This document shows, piece after piece, positions 9,537 to 17,006 of a stretch of DNA of 34,711 bases. A program made the translations under genes and the position numbers. How positions within the stretch are numbered: the first letter of the stretch is position 1; each line of letters starts with the position of its first letter. The stretch covers positions 1 through 34,711 of the forward strand of contig DAOSDC010000014.1 of NCBI GenBank assembly GCA_035361955.1. Direction: 5' to 3'. Source of the DNA: UBA6120 sp035361955. Its GTDB lineage: Bacteria; Bacillota_I; Bacilli_A; RFN20; CAG-826. The notes beneath the pieces were generated by a model, which saw only the letters and a program-made list of their open reading frames with translations, was not told the DNA's origin and did no database searches.

Positions 9537-10345
9537 GTCGCGCTGATGCGCAGCCATTTCATCCGGGCAATCGTCTTATAAATCGACTGTCCGGTCGTTA
9601 AAAACATACCCTGAGCCCAGTAGTACCATAAGTAGTCCAAAAAGCGGCAAAAAATCGCAAAATCGCGACGGGGAATGTTTTTTTGTTGATAATAAGCGGC
9701 AAGGAAAGCATCGATTGATTGTTGGTCGTCGATGTTATTTTCCGTAATGAAAGACGCCAAATCGAACAAAGGATGGTTGACGCCGGAATATTCATAATCA
9801 ATCACGTAAACGCGGTGTTGCTTAAATAACAAGTTGCCACGAACCAAGTCGTTATGAGCGAACACCAGCGTATCGCGCGTCAGTAAATCCTTGATGTGAC
9901 TGAGTATTTGTTCTTCGTGCGGAAATGATGTCTCGAGTTTAGCGGCATCTTTATATAGGCGATATCGTTCAAGTGGATCAAACTTTGACAAATTGGCGGG
10001 ATGAATTTTGTGGAGCGAGCGTAGGGCTATAGCGACGAGTTCGATTTCATCTTTGGTCACGGGTTTACTTAGAAATTTGGTGTCGGGGATAAACTCGGTC
10101 AATTTAACGCCCGAAGTTTGGTCGAAGTGGAGTAACTTGGGCACAAGGCCGGTTGGCGCCGCCAAGCGTTCGGCAACATATTCGTTTTTTGGTGAATAAC
10201 GAGTATCGATACCTGGCAATTTGATGCGCAAGACCCGGCTACCATCAACGAGGTAATTCATTGAATTAAGGCCCCCATAGAGAGGTTCGATGGTTTTGGC
10301 GCGTACGCCGGTTATTTGAAAATATGTTTGACGAACGTCTTTCAT
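9533..10345 (-). CDS. Choline/ethanolamine kinase-like phosphotransferase (LicA/APH fold)
   Basis: A 270-residue cytoplasmic small-molecule kinase of the aminoglycoside-phosphotransferase/choline-kinase fold. The catalytic loop HNDLVRGNLLF lies near residues 165-175 and the metal-binding IDYEYSG about 15 residues later. The DLASFITEN segment after it is typical of LicA-like choline kinases. The substrate cannot be fixed from sequence; choline, ethanolamine or an amino sugar are possible. No licBCD-type neighbours are present. There is no ribosome site: an extended -10 puts the predicted transcript start on the A of the ATG. The 3' end overlaps ppa by 4 bases. Confidence 0.82.
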   Translation of the reverse strand: MKDVRQTYFQITGVRAKTIEPLYGGLNSMNYLVDGSRVLRIKLPGIDTRYSPKNEYVAERLAAPTGLVPKLLHFDQTSGVKLTEFIPDTKFLSKPVTKDEIELVAIALRSLHKIHPANLSKFDPLERYRLYKDAAKLETSFPHEEQILSHIKDLLTRDTLVFAHNDLVRGNLLFKQHRVYVIDYEYSGVNHPLFDLASFITENNIDDQQSIDAFLAAYYQQKNIPRRDFAIFCRFLDYLWYYWAQGMFLTTGQSIYKTIARMKWLRISAT

Positions 10346-10351
10346 ATTATA

Positions 10352-10360
10352 ATTTTAACA
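10352..10360 (-). promoter_or_regulatory. Extended -10 promoter, predicted leaderless kinase mRNA
   Basis: The minus strand reads TGtTAAAAT (10360-10352). The predicted +1 is 10345, exactly the A of the start codon. A second TATAAT (10351-10346) touches the ATG and is too close to drive a transcript containing the start. Confidence 0.5.
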
Positions 10361-10391
10361 TATTAAGCCGATTATCAAGGGAGTCATCGCT

Positions 10392-10892
10392 GTGTTGCAC
10401 ATCGTTTTATATCAACCGGAAATTCCTTCCAATGTGGGAAATATCATGCGGACATCAGCTGCGATTGGAGCCGTTTTGCATGTGGTGGGGCCGTTTCCAT
10501 TTCCGCTATACAATAAAGAGCTGCAACGAGCCGCGCTTGATTATGGCGCGATGCTGCAGCTACATATCTATGACGATTACCAGCAGTTTTTGAATCAGCA
10601 CGCCCATGGAGAAACGTTCATGGTCACCCGTCATGGCAAACGCATATTCAGCGATGTCAAATATCCGGTAGGCAAACCGGTGTATTTGATGTTTGGGTCG
10701 GAATCAAGTGGCATTCCACTCGAGATATTACGAACAAACATTCAACATACCGTCCGCATTCCGATGCGACCGGCCGCTCGCAGCTTAAACCTCGCGAATA
10801 GTGTCGCTATTTTGGCTTACGAAGTATATCGCCAGTGGGACTATGAAAACCTCGCACTTACCGAAGTGCTTAAAGGTCCCGATTATTTATGA
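10392..10892 (+). CDS. trmL: tRNA (cytidine(34)-2'-O)-methyltransferase TrmL
   Basis: SPOUT-family methyltransferase that 2'-O-methylates the wobble base 34 of leucine tRNAs using SAM. The 166-residue length is typical. The three knot motifs are present: EIPSNVGNIMRT near the N-terminus, the glycine-rich MFGSESSGIP near residue 100, and RSLNLANSVAI near residue 133. The start is GTG (family members begin with a short MxLH), supported by AAGGGAG at 10377-10383, 8 bases upstream. A TTG follows at 10395. The 3' end overlaps the convergent rqcH-like gene by 6 bases. leuS in this window acts on the same tRNA family but is far away. Confidence 0.92.
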   Translation: MLHIVLYQPEIPSNVGNIMRTSAAIGAVLHVVGPFPFPLYNKELQRAALDYGAMLQLHIYDDYQQFLNQHAHGETFMVTRHGKRIFSDVKYPVGKPVYLMFGSESSGIPLEILRTNIQHTVRIPMRPAARSLNLANSVAILAYEVYRQWDYENLALTEVLKGPDYL

Positions 10893-12266
10893 ATAACGTT
10901 TGGCATTCTTGATTAATTCGCGTAAATAAGGATCGACGGTCATTAAACGAATCGCCTTATGTTTTTTCACGATGACTTGACCCGATTGTCGCCCCTTTTT
11001 GAGTGTATTTACTTTGGCGAATGACACCTCGCCACTTTCCATCCGCGATAACAATAATGCGAGCGATGCCGCGGTTATGATCATCTGCTCATCCGGATTT
11101 GGATGATGGCAGATGACATGGGCGCCGGGATGATTCATAACGTGAAAAAACGTATCGTCTTTCGATGCCAGCGAAAACGTTAAATAATCATTTTGGATGG
11201 CATTGCGGCCAAATGAATAACCAACGCCATCGCTTATTAGCGTATATGGACGTTTCTGGTTAATGTCAATTTTTCGATCAATCTTATTGACTGGATTGAT
11301 AACATGAAGGTCGATTAGCTGTTGCCTTAATGTTTCCAATTCATAAAAGGTTCGTGGAACTCCTTGTTGCTCCCATGCGATGAGTCGAATCAACTCGTCT
11401 TTTGCTTTAGCTAGTTCTTGCTCAATCGGAGTTTTGGCGAGTCGTGCTTTGCGATATCGTTTGTATAATTGCTTGGCGTTGTCCGATAGCGTAAAGGCTG
11501 GATTTAGCTCGTATGTCACATCCTCGTAGGTAATCTCGTCAAGGCGTGTTGATGCGTCGAAATACGTCAAAATGTAGTCGGCGACATCTTTATAAATGAG
11601 GCGGTTCGTCCATGTATTTAAATCATTAGTAAGATTTGTAATTTTGTTTTCCAACTGGCGTATGCGTTTTGATAAAGCTTGTCTCAATGGTTGGTAATTA
11701 GCGTTCATTACCTCATCTTGAATACGTTGTTCATATAGCAACGCTTCATTGATAAAATCGCGTTTAATACGCGATAACTGGAGTTTCGGCGTTTCATATT
11801 TGCCACCGGATAATAGCGGACGCAATTCATCAAGAGCGTGGTATTTAGCGGCCCAAAGTATTTTTTCATTAGCGATTAAGATGAAATTCGGATGGTTCTT
11901 GATTAATTCAAACACCAATCGATAGTTGACAAGTTCAAAGTTGTCCGCTTTCTTATGACCGACAAATTCAATAATTAGGTCATTGTTAAGGCGGTTGATC
12001 GCATCGATCTTCATTTTGATGACATGATGGCGGAGTGGGGCAATCTCTACCCGCGGCAATTCGGAATAATCAAACGGAATTGCAATGATGGATAATATGG
12101 GTCGAGTCGGCGCTAACGAAACTGCTAACAAAATCGATTTGGTTTCCGCAAAGATAAACAAGTAATCCGTTTTCGTTAGAATGCGGATATCTGTAATGTG
12201 GAGACCACTTAATTTTTCGCGTAAAATATCGTGGTAACGGTCAAAATCGACATTAAAACCATTCAT
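10887..12266 (-). CDS. rqcH: Short RqcH-like (NFACT) protein, lacking HhH region and DR arginine
   Basis: Homologue of RqcH (NEMF/Tae2), which binds split 50S subunits in ribosome quality control and recruits tRNA-Ala for C-terminal tailing. NFACT-R features are clear: GRNAIQND and GAHVICHHPNPDEQMI in the C-terminal third, after a long coiled coil (about residues 190-310). It is 459 residues against about 570 in Bacillus. By eye, the helix-hairpin-helix segment between NFACT-N and the coiled coil is missing. The conserved DR pair of NFACT-N, needed for tailing in Bacillus RqcH, aligns with Asp-Leu here (codons 11981-11976), so the arginine is lost. It may bind 50S without tailing, which is inference. 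Predicted leaderless, divergent from gmk. Confidence 0.8.
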   Translation of the reverse strand: MNGFNVDFDRYHDILREKLSGLHITDIRILTKTDYLFIFAETKSILLAVSLAPTRPILSIIAIPFDYSELPRVEIAPLRHHVIKMKIDAINRLNNDLIIEFVGHKKADNFELVNYRLVFELIKNHPNFILIANEKILWAAKYHALDELRPLLSGGKYETPKLQLSRIKRDFINEALLYEQRIQDEVMNANYQPLRQALSKRIRQLENKITNLTNDLNTWTNRLIYKDVADYILTYFDASTRLDEITYEDVTYELNPAFTLSDNAKQLYKRYRKARLAKTPIEQELAKAKDELIRLIAWEQQGVPRTFYELETLRQQLIDLHVINPVNKIDRKIDINQKRPYTLISDGVGYSFGRNAIQNDYLTFSLASKDDTFFHVMNHPGAHVICHHPNPDEQMIITAASLALLLSRMESGEVSFAKVNTLKKGRQSGQVIVKKHKAIRLMTVDPYLRELIKNAKRYS

Positions 12267-12272
12267 GGCATT

Positions 12273-12281
12273 AGTATATCA
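12273..12281 (-). promoter_or_regulatory. Extended -10 promoter, predicted leaderless rqcH-like mRNA
   Basis: The minus strand reads TGaTATACT (12281-12273). Counting 7 bases on gives 12266, the A of the start codon. No ribosome-binding sequence precedes the ATG. Confidence 0.55.
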
Positions 12282-12296
12282 TGAGACCTGTTTTCA

Positions 12297-12326
12297 TTGA
12301 TTTAGTATAAATACTTAAAATATAAT
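12297..12326 (+). promoter_or_regulatory. gmk promoter, predicted leaderless mRNA
   Basis: TTGATT (12297-12302), an 18-base spacer and TATAAT (12321-12326). The predicted +1 is 12333, exactly the A of the gmk ATG, and no Shine-Dalgarno sequence is present. It heads the long gmk-to-rpe gene run and is back to back with the rqcH-like promoter. Confidence 0.6.
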
Positions 12327-12332
12327 GATTAT

Positions 12333-12944
12333 ATGTTTAAGCGGCGCCAACTCCAAAAAGGACTTTTAATCATCATTTCGGGACCAAGCGGTGTCGGCAA
12401 GGGTACGGTACGCCGTCAAGTGATGACCGATCGGTCGTTGCGACTTGTGTATTCGGTTTCGATGACAACCAGGCCTCGTCGGCCCCATGAACGCGAAGGG
12501 TTCGACTACTTTTTCGTGTCTCGGGCCGAGTTTGATGAAAACTTGGCCAACAACGAATTTCTTGAATGGGCGGAGTTCGTCGGCAATCGTTACGGTACGC
12601 CTAGCACCTATGTTGAAAAGCTTCGTAACGAAGGCATGAACGTCATTCTCGAAATCGAGGTAGAAGGGGCCAAGCAAGTGATGGCGAAGATGAAAGGCGA
12701 CGATATTTTGTCGATTTTCTTAATTCCACCATCATTTGAAGCGCTAAAGCAAAGAATCACTCAACGCAGAACCGAAGCCGAAGAAATCATCAACCAACGA
12801 CTCGAAAAGGCCAAACGGGAAATGACGCTGCAGGAACATTACGACTTCATCGTGCTAAACGACAACGTGAAACGTGCCGCTCGTGAAATTCAAAAAATTA
12901 TCCGGAACCGGATTCGTTATCTATTAACTTCTGGAAGTAAATAA
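12333..12944 (+). CDS. gmk: Guanylate kinase
   Basis: Phosphorylates GMP to GDP with ATP in the cytoplasm, feeding GTP and (p)ppGpp pools. The 203-residue length is standard. The P-loop GPSGVGKGT lies at about residues 18-26, followed by the GMP-binding TTRPRRPHEREGFDYFF segment and the lid region TQRRTEAEEI. It is the first gene of the conserved Bacillus-type gmk-priA-rsmB-rlmN-prpC-prkC-rsgA-rpe run. rpoZ and coaBC, which follow gmk in Bacillus, are absent; priA starts 1 base after the stop. The start has no ribosome site and appears leaderless. Confidence 0.95.
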   Translation: MFKRRQLQKGLLIIISGPSGVGKGTVRRQVMTDRSLRLVYSVSMTTRPRRPHEREGFDYFFVSRAEFDENLANNEFLEWAEFVGNRYGTPSTYVEKLRNEGMNVILEIEVEGAKQVMAKMKGDDILSIFLIPPSFEALKQRITQRRTEAEEIINQRLEKAKREMTLQEHYDFIVLNDNVKRAAREIQKIIRNRIRYLLTSGSK

Positions 12945-12945
12945 C

Positions 12946-15141
12946 ATGTGGTTACTCCATGTGTTGATTGAACACGCTTCGCTGCAACTCGATCGCCCTT
13001 TTTCATATGTTTATGAAGGTTCGATTAAGCACCGACGCGGTTTTCGCGTATTGGTGACGTTCAACCATCAAAAACTCGTCGGATACGTACTTGATTCAGA
13101 ACATGTCGACCAGACGATTGCCCAACTTCAAGCAACAACGTCACACCGGTTGCTGCCAATTGACGCGCTATTAGACGAGGAACCGTTATTAAATGAGGAA
13201 TTGCTGCAGTTGGCGCTTGAATTGGCCCACGACAATTTTTGGCCTCGCATTAGTGTGCTACAAGCGATGCTGCCCCTTAGTCTCAAGCCTAAAAAAACAG
13301 CGCTTAAAGGCCCCAAAATTGCTTACGAGACGTTTGTTCGCGTGATTGATGAATGCGAAACTAATCTGACACTGAAACAAATCGAATGGTTGCGCATCAT
13401 CGCCAATGAACAACCTTTTAATAAACGCGATTGCCGTTCGCCGTCTGTTTTACAGCAATTGCTCGACAAAGGAAAAGTCGATTTTTATCGTCGCGAGAAA
13501 CGGCGATTGTCAATTGAAGAAAGCCCAGTCGAACGAGCGCCGCAGCTAACAAGCGCGCAACAGGAAGCGATTGCCGCCACCTTGGCTTCCAATGCCGAGG
13601 TATATTTGCTTCAAGGCGTGACAGGAAGCGGAAAAACCGAAGTGTATCTCGCCTTGTCGGAACGAGTTATCAGTGCTGGTAAAACGGTGTTGATGATCGT
13701 TCCTGAAATTGCGTTAACACCGATGATGGTTGCCTATTTCCTCAAACGTTTCAGCGGAAAAGTGGCCATTTTACACTCTGAACTGACTCCGGGGGAAAAA
13801 TACGACGAGTATCGGCGCATCGCCCGAGGCGAAGCGACCATCGTCGTCGGTGCCCGTAGCGCGGTGTTTGCCCCGCTGTGCAACATTGGTTTAATCGTAC
13901 TTGATGAAGAGCATGTCGAAACTTATAAACAAGATACTTTGCCGTTTTATCATGCACGCGACGTGGCGATAAGGCGCGGCAAAACGCATGGTGCCAAGGT
14001 CATACTTGGATCGGCCACGCCATCGTTAGAATCGCGTGCCCGAGCTTTAAAGGGCGTTTATATGCATCTGCGGCTACCTGATCGGATTAATGCCATGGCC
14101 TTGCCATATACCCATATCGTCGACATGCTCGATCCGCGCAACATCGATCGGGAGTCGTCACTCTTCTCTTTAAAGCTACGGCAGGCGATGAGCGAAACAC
14201 TGACCAAACAAGAACAAATCGTCTTGCTTATTAATCGCAGAGGCTATGCTCCGACGCTTAGTTGTCGACAGTGTAACCATGTGTTTAAATGTCCGACCTG
14301 CGCCATCGCCTTGACATACCATCAACACGATCACATGCTCAAGTGCCACCATTGTGGCTATCTTGAAGCGTATCCGGCTATTTGTCCCGATTGTAACGGA
14401 ACTTACTTTTTCAAACAAGGGTTTGGCACCGAACGAATCGTCGAGGAAACAAAGCGATTGTTTCCTAGTGCCCGTATATTAAAACTAGATTCCGATTCGA
14501 GCAAAGTTAGGCAAACAATTGCTAGAACATTGAAGAAGTTTGCCAATCATGAGGCTGACATTTTGATTGGGACGCAAATGATTGCCAAGGGTCACGATTT
14601 TCTCAAGGTCACGTTAGTCGGTCTCGTATTGGCAGACATTGGATTGACGCTTCCAAGCTATCGGTCGAGTGAACGAACGTTTCAGCTGATTACCCAAGCA
14701 GTCGGTAGGTCGGGACGCGGTCAAACTCCAGGACGGGCGATTATTCAAACATATGCACCCAATCACTATGCCGTGACCCTAGGCGCCACTCAAGACTACG
14801 AGCAATTCTTTAAGACGGAAATGTATCAAAGAAAATTAGCCAATTACCCGCCTTACACCTATTTGATGTTGATGACTTTAAGTGGAAAATCCGAAGATTT
14901 GGTCATTCAAGTGGCGGACACCCTCGCCCATATGGTGATTGAGAAACTAGATCGCGATATTGAATTGTTAGGACCAAGCAGCCCTTATATCTCGTTTTTG
15001 GGCGGTGTTCATCGCCGCGTAATTTTGATAAAATACAAGCGGTTCGATATAATCGAAGGCCCGATTCGTGAGATCGTTGAGCTGTTGTCGCAAAAGACGC
15101 TCGTGCGACTCGCCGTCAATCTTGATCCCTACGACGTATAA
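12946..15141 (+). CDS. priA: Primosomal protein N' (PriA replication-restart helicase)
   Basis: SF2 DNA helicase that recognises stalled or recombined forks and reloads the replication machinery. The 731 residues contain an N-terminal DNA-binding domain, Walker A GVTGSGKTE (about 223), the DEEH box (about 318) and an eight-cysteine zinc region made of four C-x2-C pairs (CRQC, CPTC, CHHC, CPDC, about residues 440-485). Helicase motifs V and VI follow, GTQMIAKGHDF and QAVGRSGRG. It begins 1 base after the gmk stop with only a weak ribosome site, so translation probably depends on read-on from gmk. def and fmt, which follow priA in Bacillus, are not here. Confidence 0.95.
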   Translation: MWLLHVLIEHASLQLDRPFSYVYEGSIKHRRGFRVLVTFNHQKLVGYVLDSEHVDQTIAQLQATTSHRLLPIDALLDEEPLLNEELLQLALELAHDNFWPRISVLQAMLPLSLKPKKTALKGPKIAYETFVRVIDECETNLTLKQIEWLRIIANEQPFNKRDCRSPSVLQQLLDKGKVDFYRREKRRLSIEESPVERAPQLTSAQQEAIAATLASNAEVYLLQGVTGSGKTEVYLALSERVISAGKTVLMIVPEIALTPMMVAYFLKRFSGKVAILHSELTPGEKYDEYRRIARGEATIVVGARSAVFAPLCNIGLIVLDEEHVETYKQDTLPFYHARDVAIRRGKTHGAKVILGSATPSLESRARALKGVYMHLRLPDRINAMALPYTHIVDMLDPRNIDRESSLFSLKLRQAMSETLTKQEQIVLLINRRGYAPTLSCRQCNHVFKCPTCAIALTYHQHDHMLKCHHCGYLEAYPAICPDCNGTYFFKQGFGTERIVEETKRLFPSARILKLDSDSSKVRQTIARTLKKFANHEADILIGTQMIAKGHDFLKVTLVGLVLADIGLTLPSYRSSERTFQLITQAVGRSGRGQTPGRAIIQTYAPNHYAVTLGATQDYEQFFKTEMYQRKLANYPPYTYLMLMTLSGKSEDLVIQVADTLAHMVIEKLDRDIELLGPSSPYISFLGGVHRRVILIKYKRFDIIEGPIREIVELLSQKTLVRLAVNLDPYDV

Positions 15142-15147
15142 CTCTGA

Positions 15148-15176
15148 TTGCAACGCTAGCAGTAAGCGAGTATGCT
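15148..15176 (+). promoter_or_regulatory. Promoter of the DUF1904-like gene
   Basis: TTGCAA (15148-15153) and TATGCT (15171-15176) with a 17-base spacer, just after the priA stop. It would let the downstream genes be expressed independently of gmk-priA. Confidence 0.5.
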
Positions 15177-15197
15177 ATTCACATTCAGGAGAAGTTT

Positions 15198-15671
15198 ATG
15201 ATTACAATTTCATTTTTAGGATTAGACCCATACACCAGCCAACATATCAGCAAGGACATCTATACGAAGTTGGCCGCGATTTTTCACTGTGATCCCGAAC
15301 AGATTCTCGTCTATGCTCCCGAAAGCATGTTATTCCACAACGGCGTTGACCAAACGCTTTGGCAAGCACTGATTCATGTCCATGCCCCCTCTAGTTATCG
15401 TACGTTTCAAGCCCAAGTGGCCGATTTTCTTTTAAAGACAGTCAAGACCCACATTATTCACGGAGCAATCGAGTTTTATTATTACGATGCCGCAGACCGC
15501 ATTGAAAGTTATGATCAGGAGTATCCCCTATTCGTAACCGAATCCAATCTTGTCAATGTCGAAGAGAGTGAGGAACTTGACGAGGAACGTGAAGTGTACC
15601 AAGGCGACGTTTTCTCGAAAGTGAATCTTGATTCAATTTATCAAGCGAGTGAAAAAAGCAAGAAAAAATAA
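15198..15671 (+). CDS. Hypothetical protein, weakly DUF1904-like
   Basis: A 157-residue acidic cytoplasmic protein. The first 110 residues have a beta-alpha-beta pattern, with FHCDPEQILVYAPESMLFHNG followed by a strand and a long helix. This recalls DUF1904, a small family with a tautomerase-like layout; the resemblance is weak and by eye. The last 45 residues are charged, rich in Glu and then Lys, and probably disordered. AGGAGA at 15187-15192 supports the start. It sits between priA and the rsmB-like gene, where Bacillus has def and fmt. Function unknown. Confidence 0.75.
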   Translation: MITISFLGLDPYTSQHISKDIYTKLAAIFHCDPEQILVYAPESMLFHNGVDQTLWQALIHVHAPSSYRTFQAQVADFLLKTVKTHIIHGAIEFYYYDAADRIESYDQEYPLFVTESNLVNVEESEELDEEREVYQGDVFSKVNLDSIYQASEKSKKK

Positions 15672-15737
15672 TCCTCATATTTTATCTACTATTGCCTGCG
15701 GATAATTTATACTTTATGGGGAATGCGAGGTAAGCCA

Positions 15738-17006
15738 ATGAAAGCATTCGAACATGCACGCGATATTCTCATTGAGATTATTGAAAACAAACAAAATTTC
15801 TCAGCTGCCGTCAGGCAGATATTTTCGCAAAATCAAGTCGAGATGTCGTCGCAACCACTCGTAAGATCACTAACCAGCTGCGAATTGCATCACCATTTAT
15901 TGCTTGAATACGTCATCAAAAAATACTTTCCGCAACTAAATGATCACGACCGTTTACTCGCCCAAGTCGTGCTTGGAAACATCGTTTTTATTAAACGCGT
16001 ACCCTATAGTGAAGCCGCTACTTACATCAAAGAGTTGCTCGTTGCCCATCAAGTCGATGACCAAACAATTGAAACGTTTCTTTTAGAAACGGAACCGGGC
16101 AAGCAGTTAATTGGTCCTGAAGTCAATCCCCGGTCACCTGAATTTTTGTCACTGAAATTCAATACGCCGGTTTGGTTAGTACATATGTGGCAGAAGCATT
16201 TTGGAGTTCCCGACACTTATAAAATCCTAAAATCCAACAATCAAGCCGTGCTTCAAGCTTGTCGTATCAACGATTTCAAAGGATCAGTTGATTACGTTGT
16301 CGAACATGATTCGCATTTTATCAAGGGCCCGATTCCCAATACTGTTATCTACCAAGGACGCGAACCATTGAAGCACCGCCCGATGTTCGCGGACAATTAT
16401 GTGTTCCAACAACGGATGGCGGTAACCGACATTATCAATAAATTCGACTTTACGTCGATGTTTGGCGATGTCTTAATCGTGGAGACGCGTCCCAATGCGT
16501 TATACATTGAAATACCGATTGCCACGAACAATCGCAACAAAATTCAAGTGGCTACGAACTCGATTGCCCGTAAACTCGACATTCAAAAAGCGATTGCCCA
16601 CTTCGGCCTTTCAAGCGTGACCGTATTTGAAAGCACTCCAAAACTATTGATCAGCCATGTTTCCCATCCACAAGATTTCGTCATCGTCGTCAGCAACTGC
16701 TCGAAATTCGACCTGATTCGATCGTTGCCTGACTTTTTCTTCCATTTCGATCAAAACGACATCGATCCGTTAATCGAGGAACAAAAGGAAACGCTGCTTG
16801 AAAGTTCCAAATTCGTGGCGGAGGGCGGCCTGTTCGCCTATGGCGTCAACACCCTCAACAAAAAAGAAGGCCAACACCTGGTTGCTTGGTTCTTATCCGA
16901 ACACAAAGATTTCTCGCTCGTTTATGAGAAGCAATATTATCCGTTCGATGAAATGAACACTGCACTATACATGGCGATCATGAGGAAAAAACTTAAAGAT
17001 AAATGA
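15738..17006 (+). CDS. RsmB-like protein, probably catalytically inactive
   Basis: Homologue of RsmB, the 16S rRNA m5C967 methyltransferase, in the normal rsmB position before rlmN. The N-terminal 130 residues resemble the NusB-like RNA-binding domain, and the middle (VWLVHMWQKHFG, then a NNQ and RIN segment) matches the RsmB linker. The methyltransferase core is degenerate: motif I, normally an AAPGGKT glycine loop, reads VETRPNALY (16475-16505). Motif IV PCS reads NCS (Cys codon 16698-16700). The motif VI nucleophile, normally in a TC pair, is Asn in YGVNTLNKKEG (codon 16848-16850). The frame is intact over 422 residues. GAGG at 15727-15730 supports ATG 15738 over 15723. It overlaps rlmN as ATGA. 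A possible -10, TATACT, lies at 15708-15713. Confidence 0.8.
   Translation: MKAFEHARDILIEIIENKQNFSAAVRQIFSQNQVEMSSQPLVRSLTSCELHHHLLLEYVIKKYFPQLNDHDRLLAQVVLGNIVFIKRVPYSEAATYIKELLVAHQVDDQTIETFLLETEPGKQLIGPEVNPRSPEFLSLKFNTPVWLVHMWQKHFGVPDTYKILKSNNQAVLQACRINDFKGSVDYVVEHDSHFIKGPIPNTVIYQGREPLKHRPMFADNYVFQQRMAVTDIINKFDFTSMFGDVLIVETRPNALYIEIPIATNNRNKIQVATNSIARKLDIQKAIAHFGLSSVTVFESTPKLLISHVSHPQDFVIVVSNCSKFDLIRSLPDFFFHFDQNDIDPLIEEQKETLLESSKFVAEGGLFAYGVNTLNKKEGQHLVAWFLSEHKDFSLVYEKQYYPFDEMNTALYMAIMRKKLKDK

Noticed and set aside
10324..10593. Plus-strand frame of 89 codons overlapping the trmL start
   Set aside because: It is out of frame with trmL, whose knot motifs and ribosome site are clear, and the frame has no recognisable content.
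12366..12677. Minus-strand open frame of about 100 codons inside gmk
   Set aside because: It lies wholly antisense to a clear enzyme gene, lacks a ribosome site and resembles no family. The same reasoning removes other antisense frames such as 25169-25486 and 33174-33530.
15738..17006. The RsmB-like gene as a pseudogene
   Set aside because: The frame is intact with no internal stop or shift and keeps the ATGA coupling to rlmN. Only the catalytic positions have changed, so inactive enzyme fits better than decaying gene.
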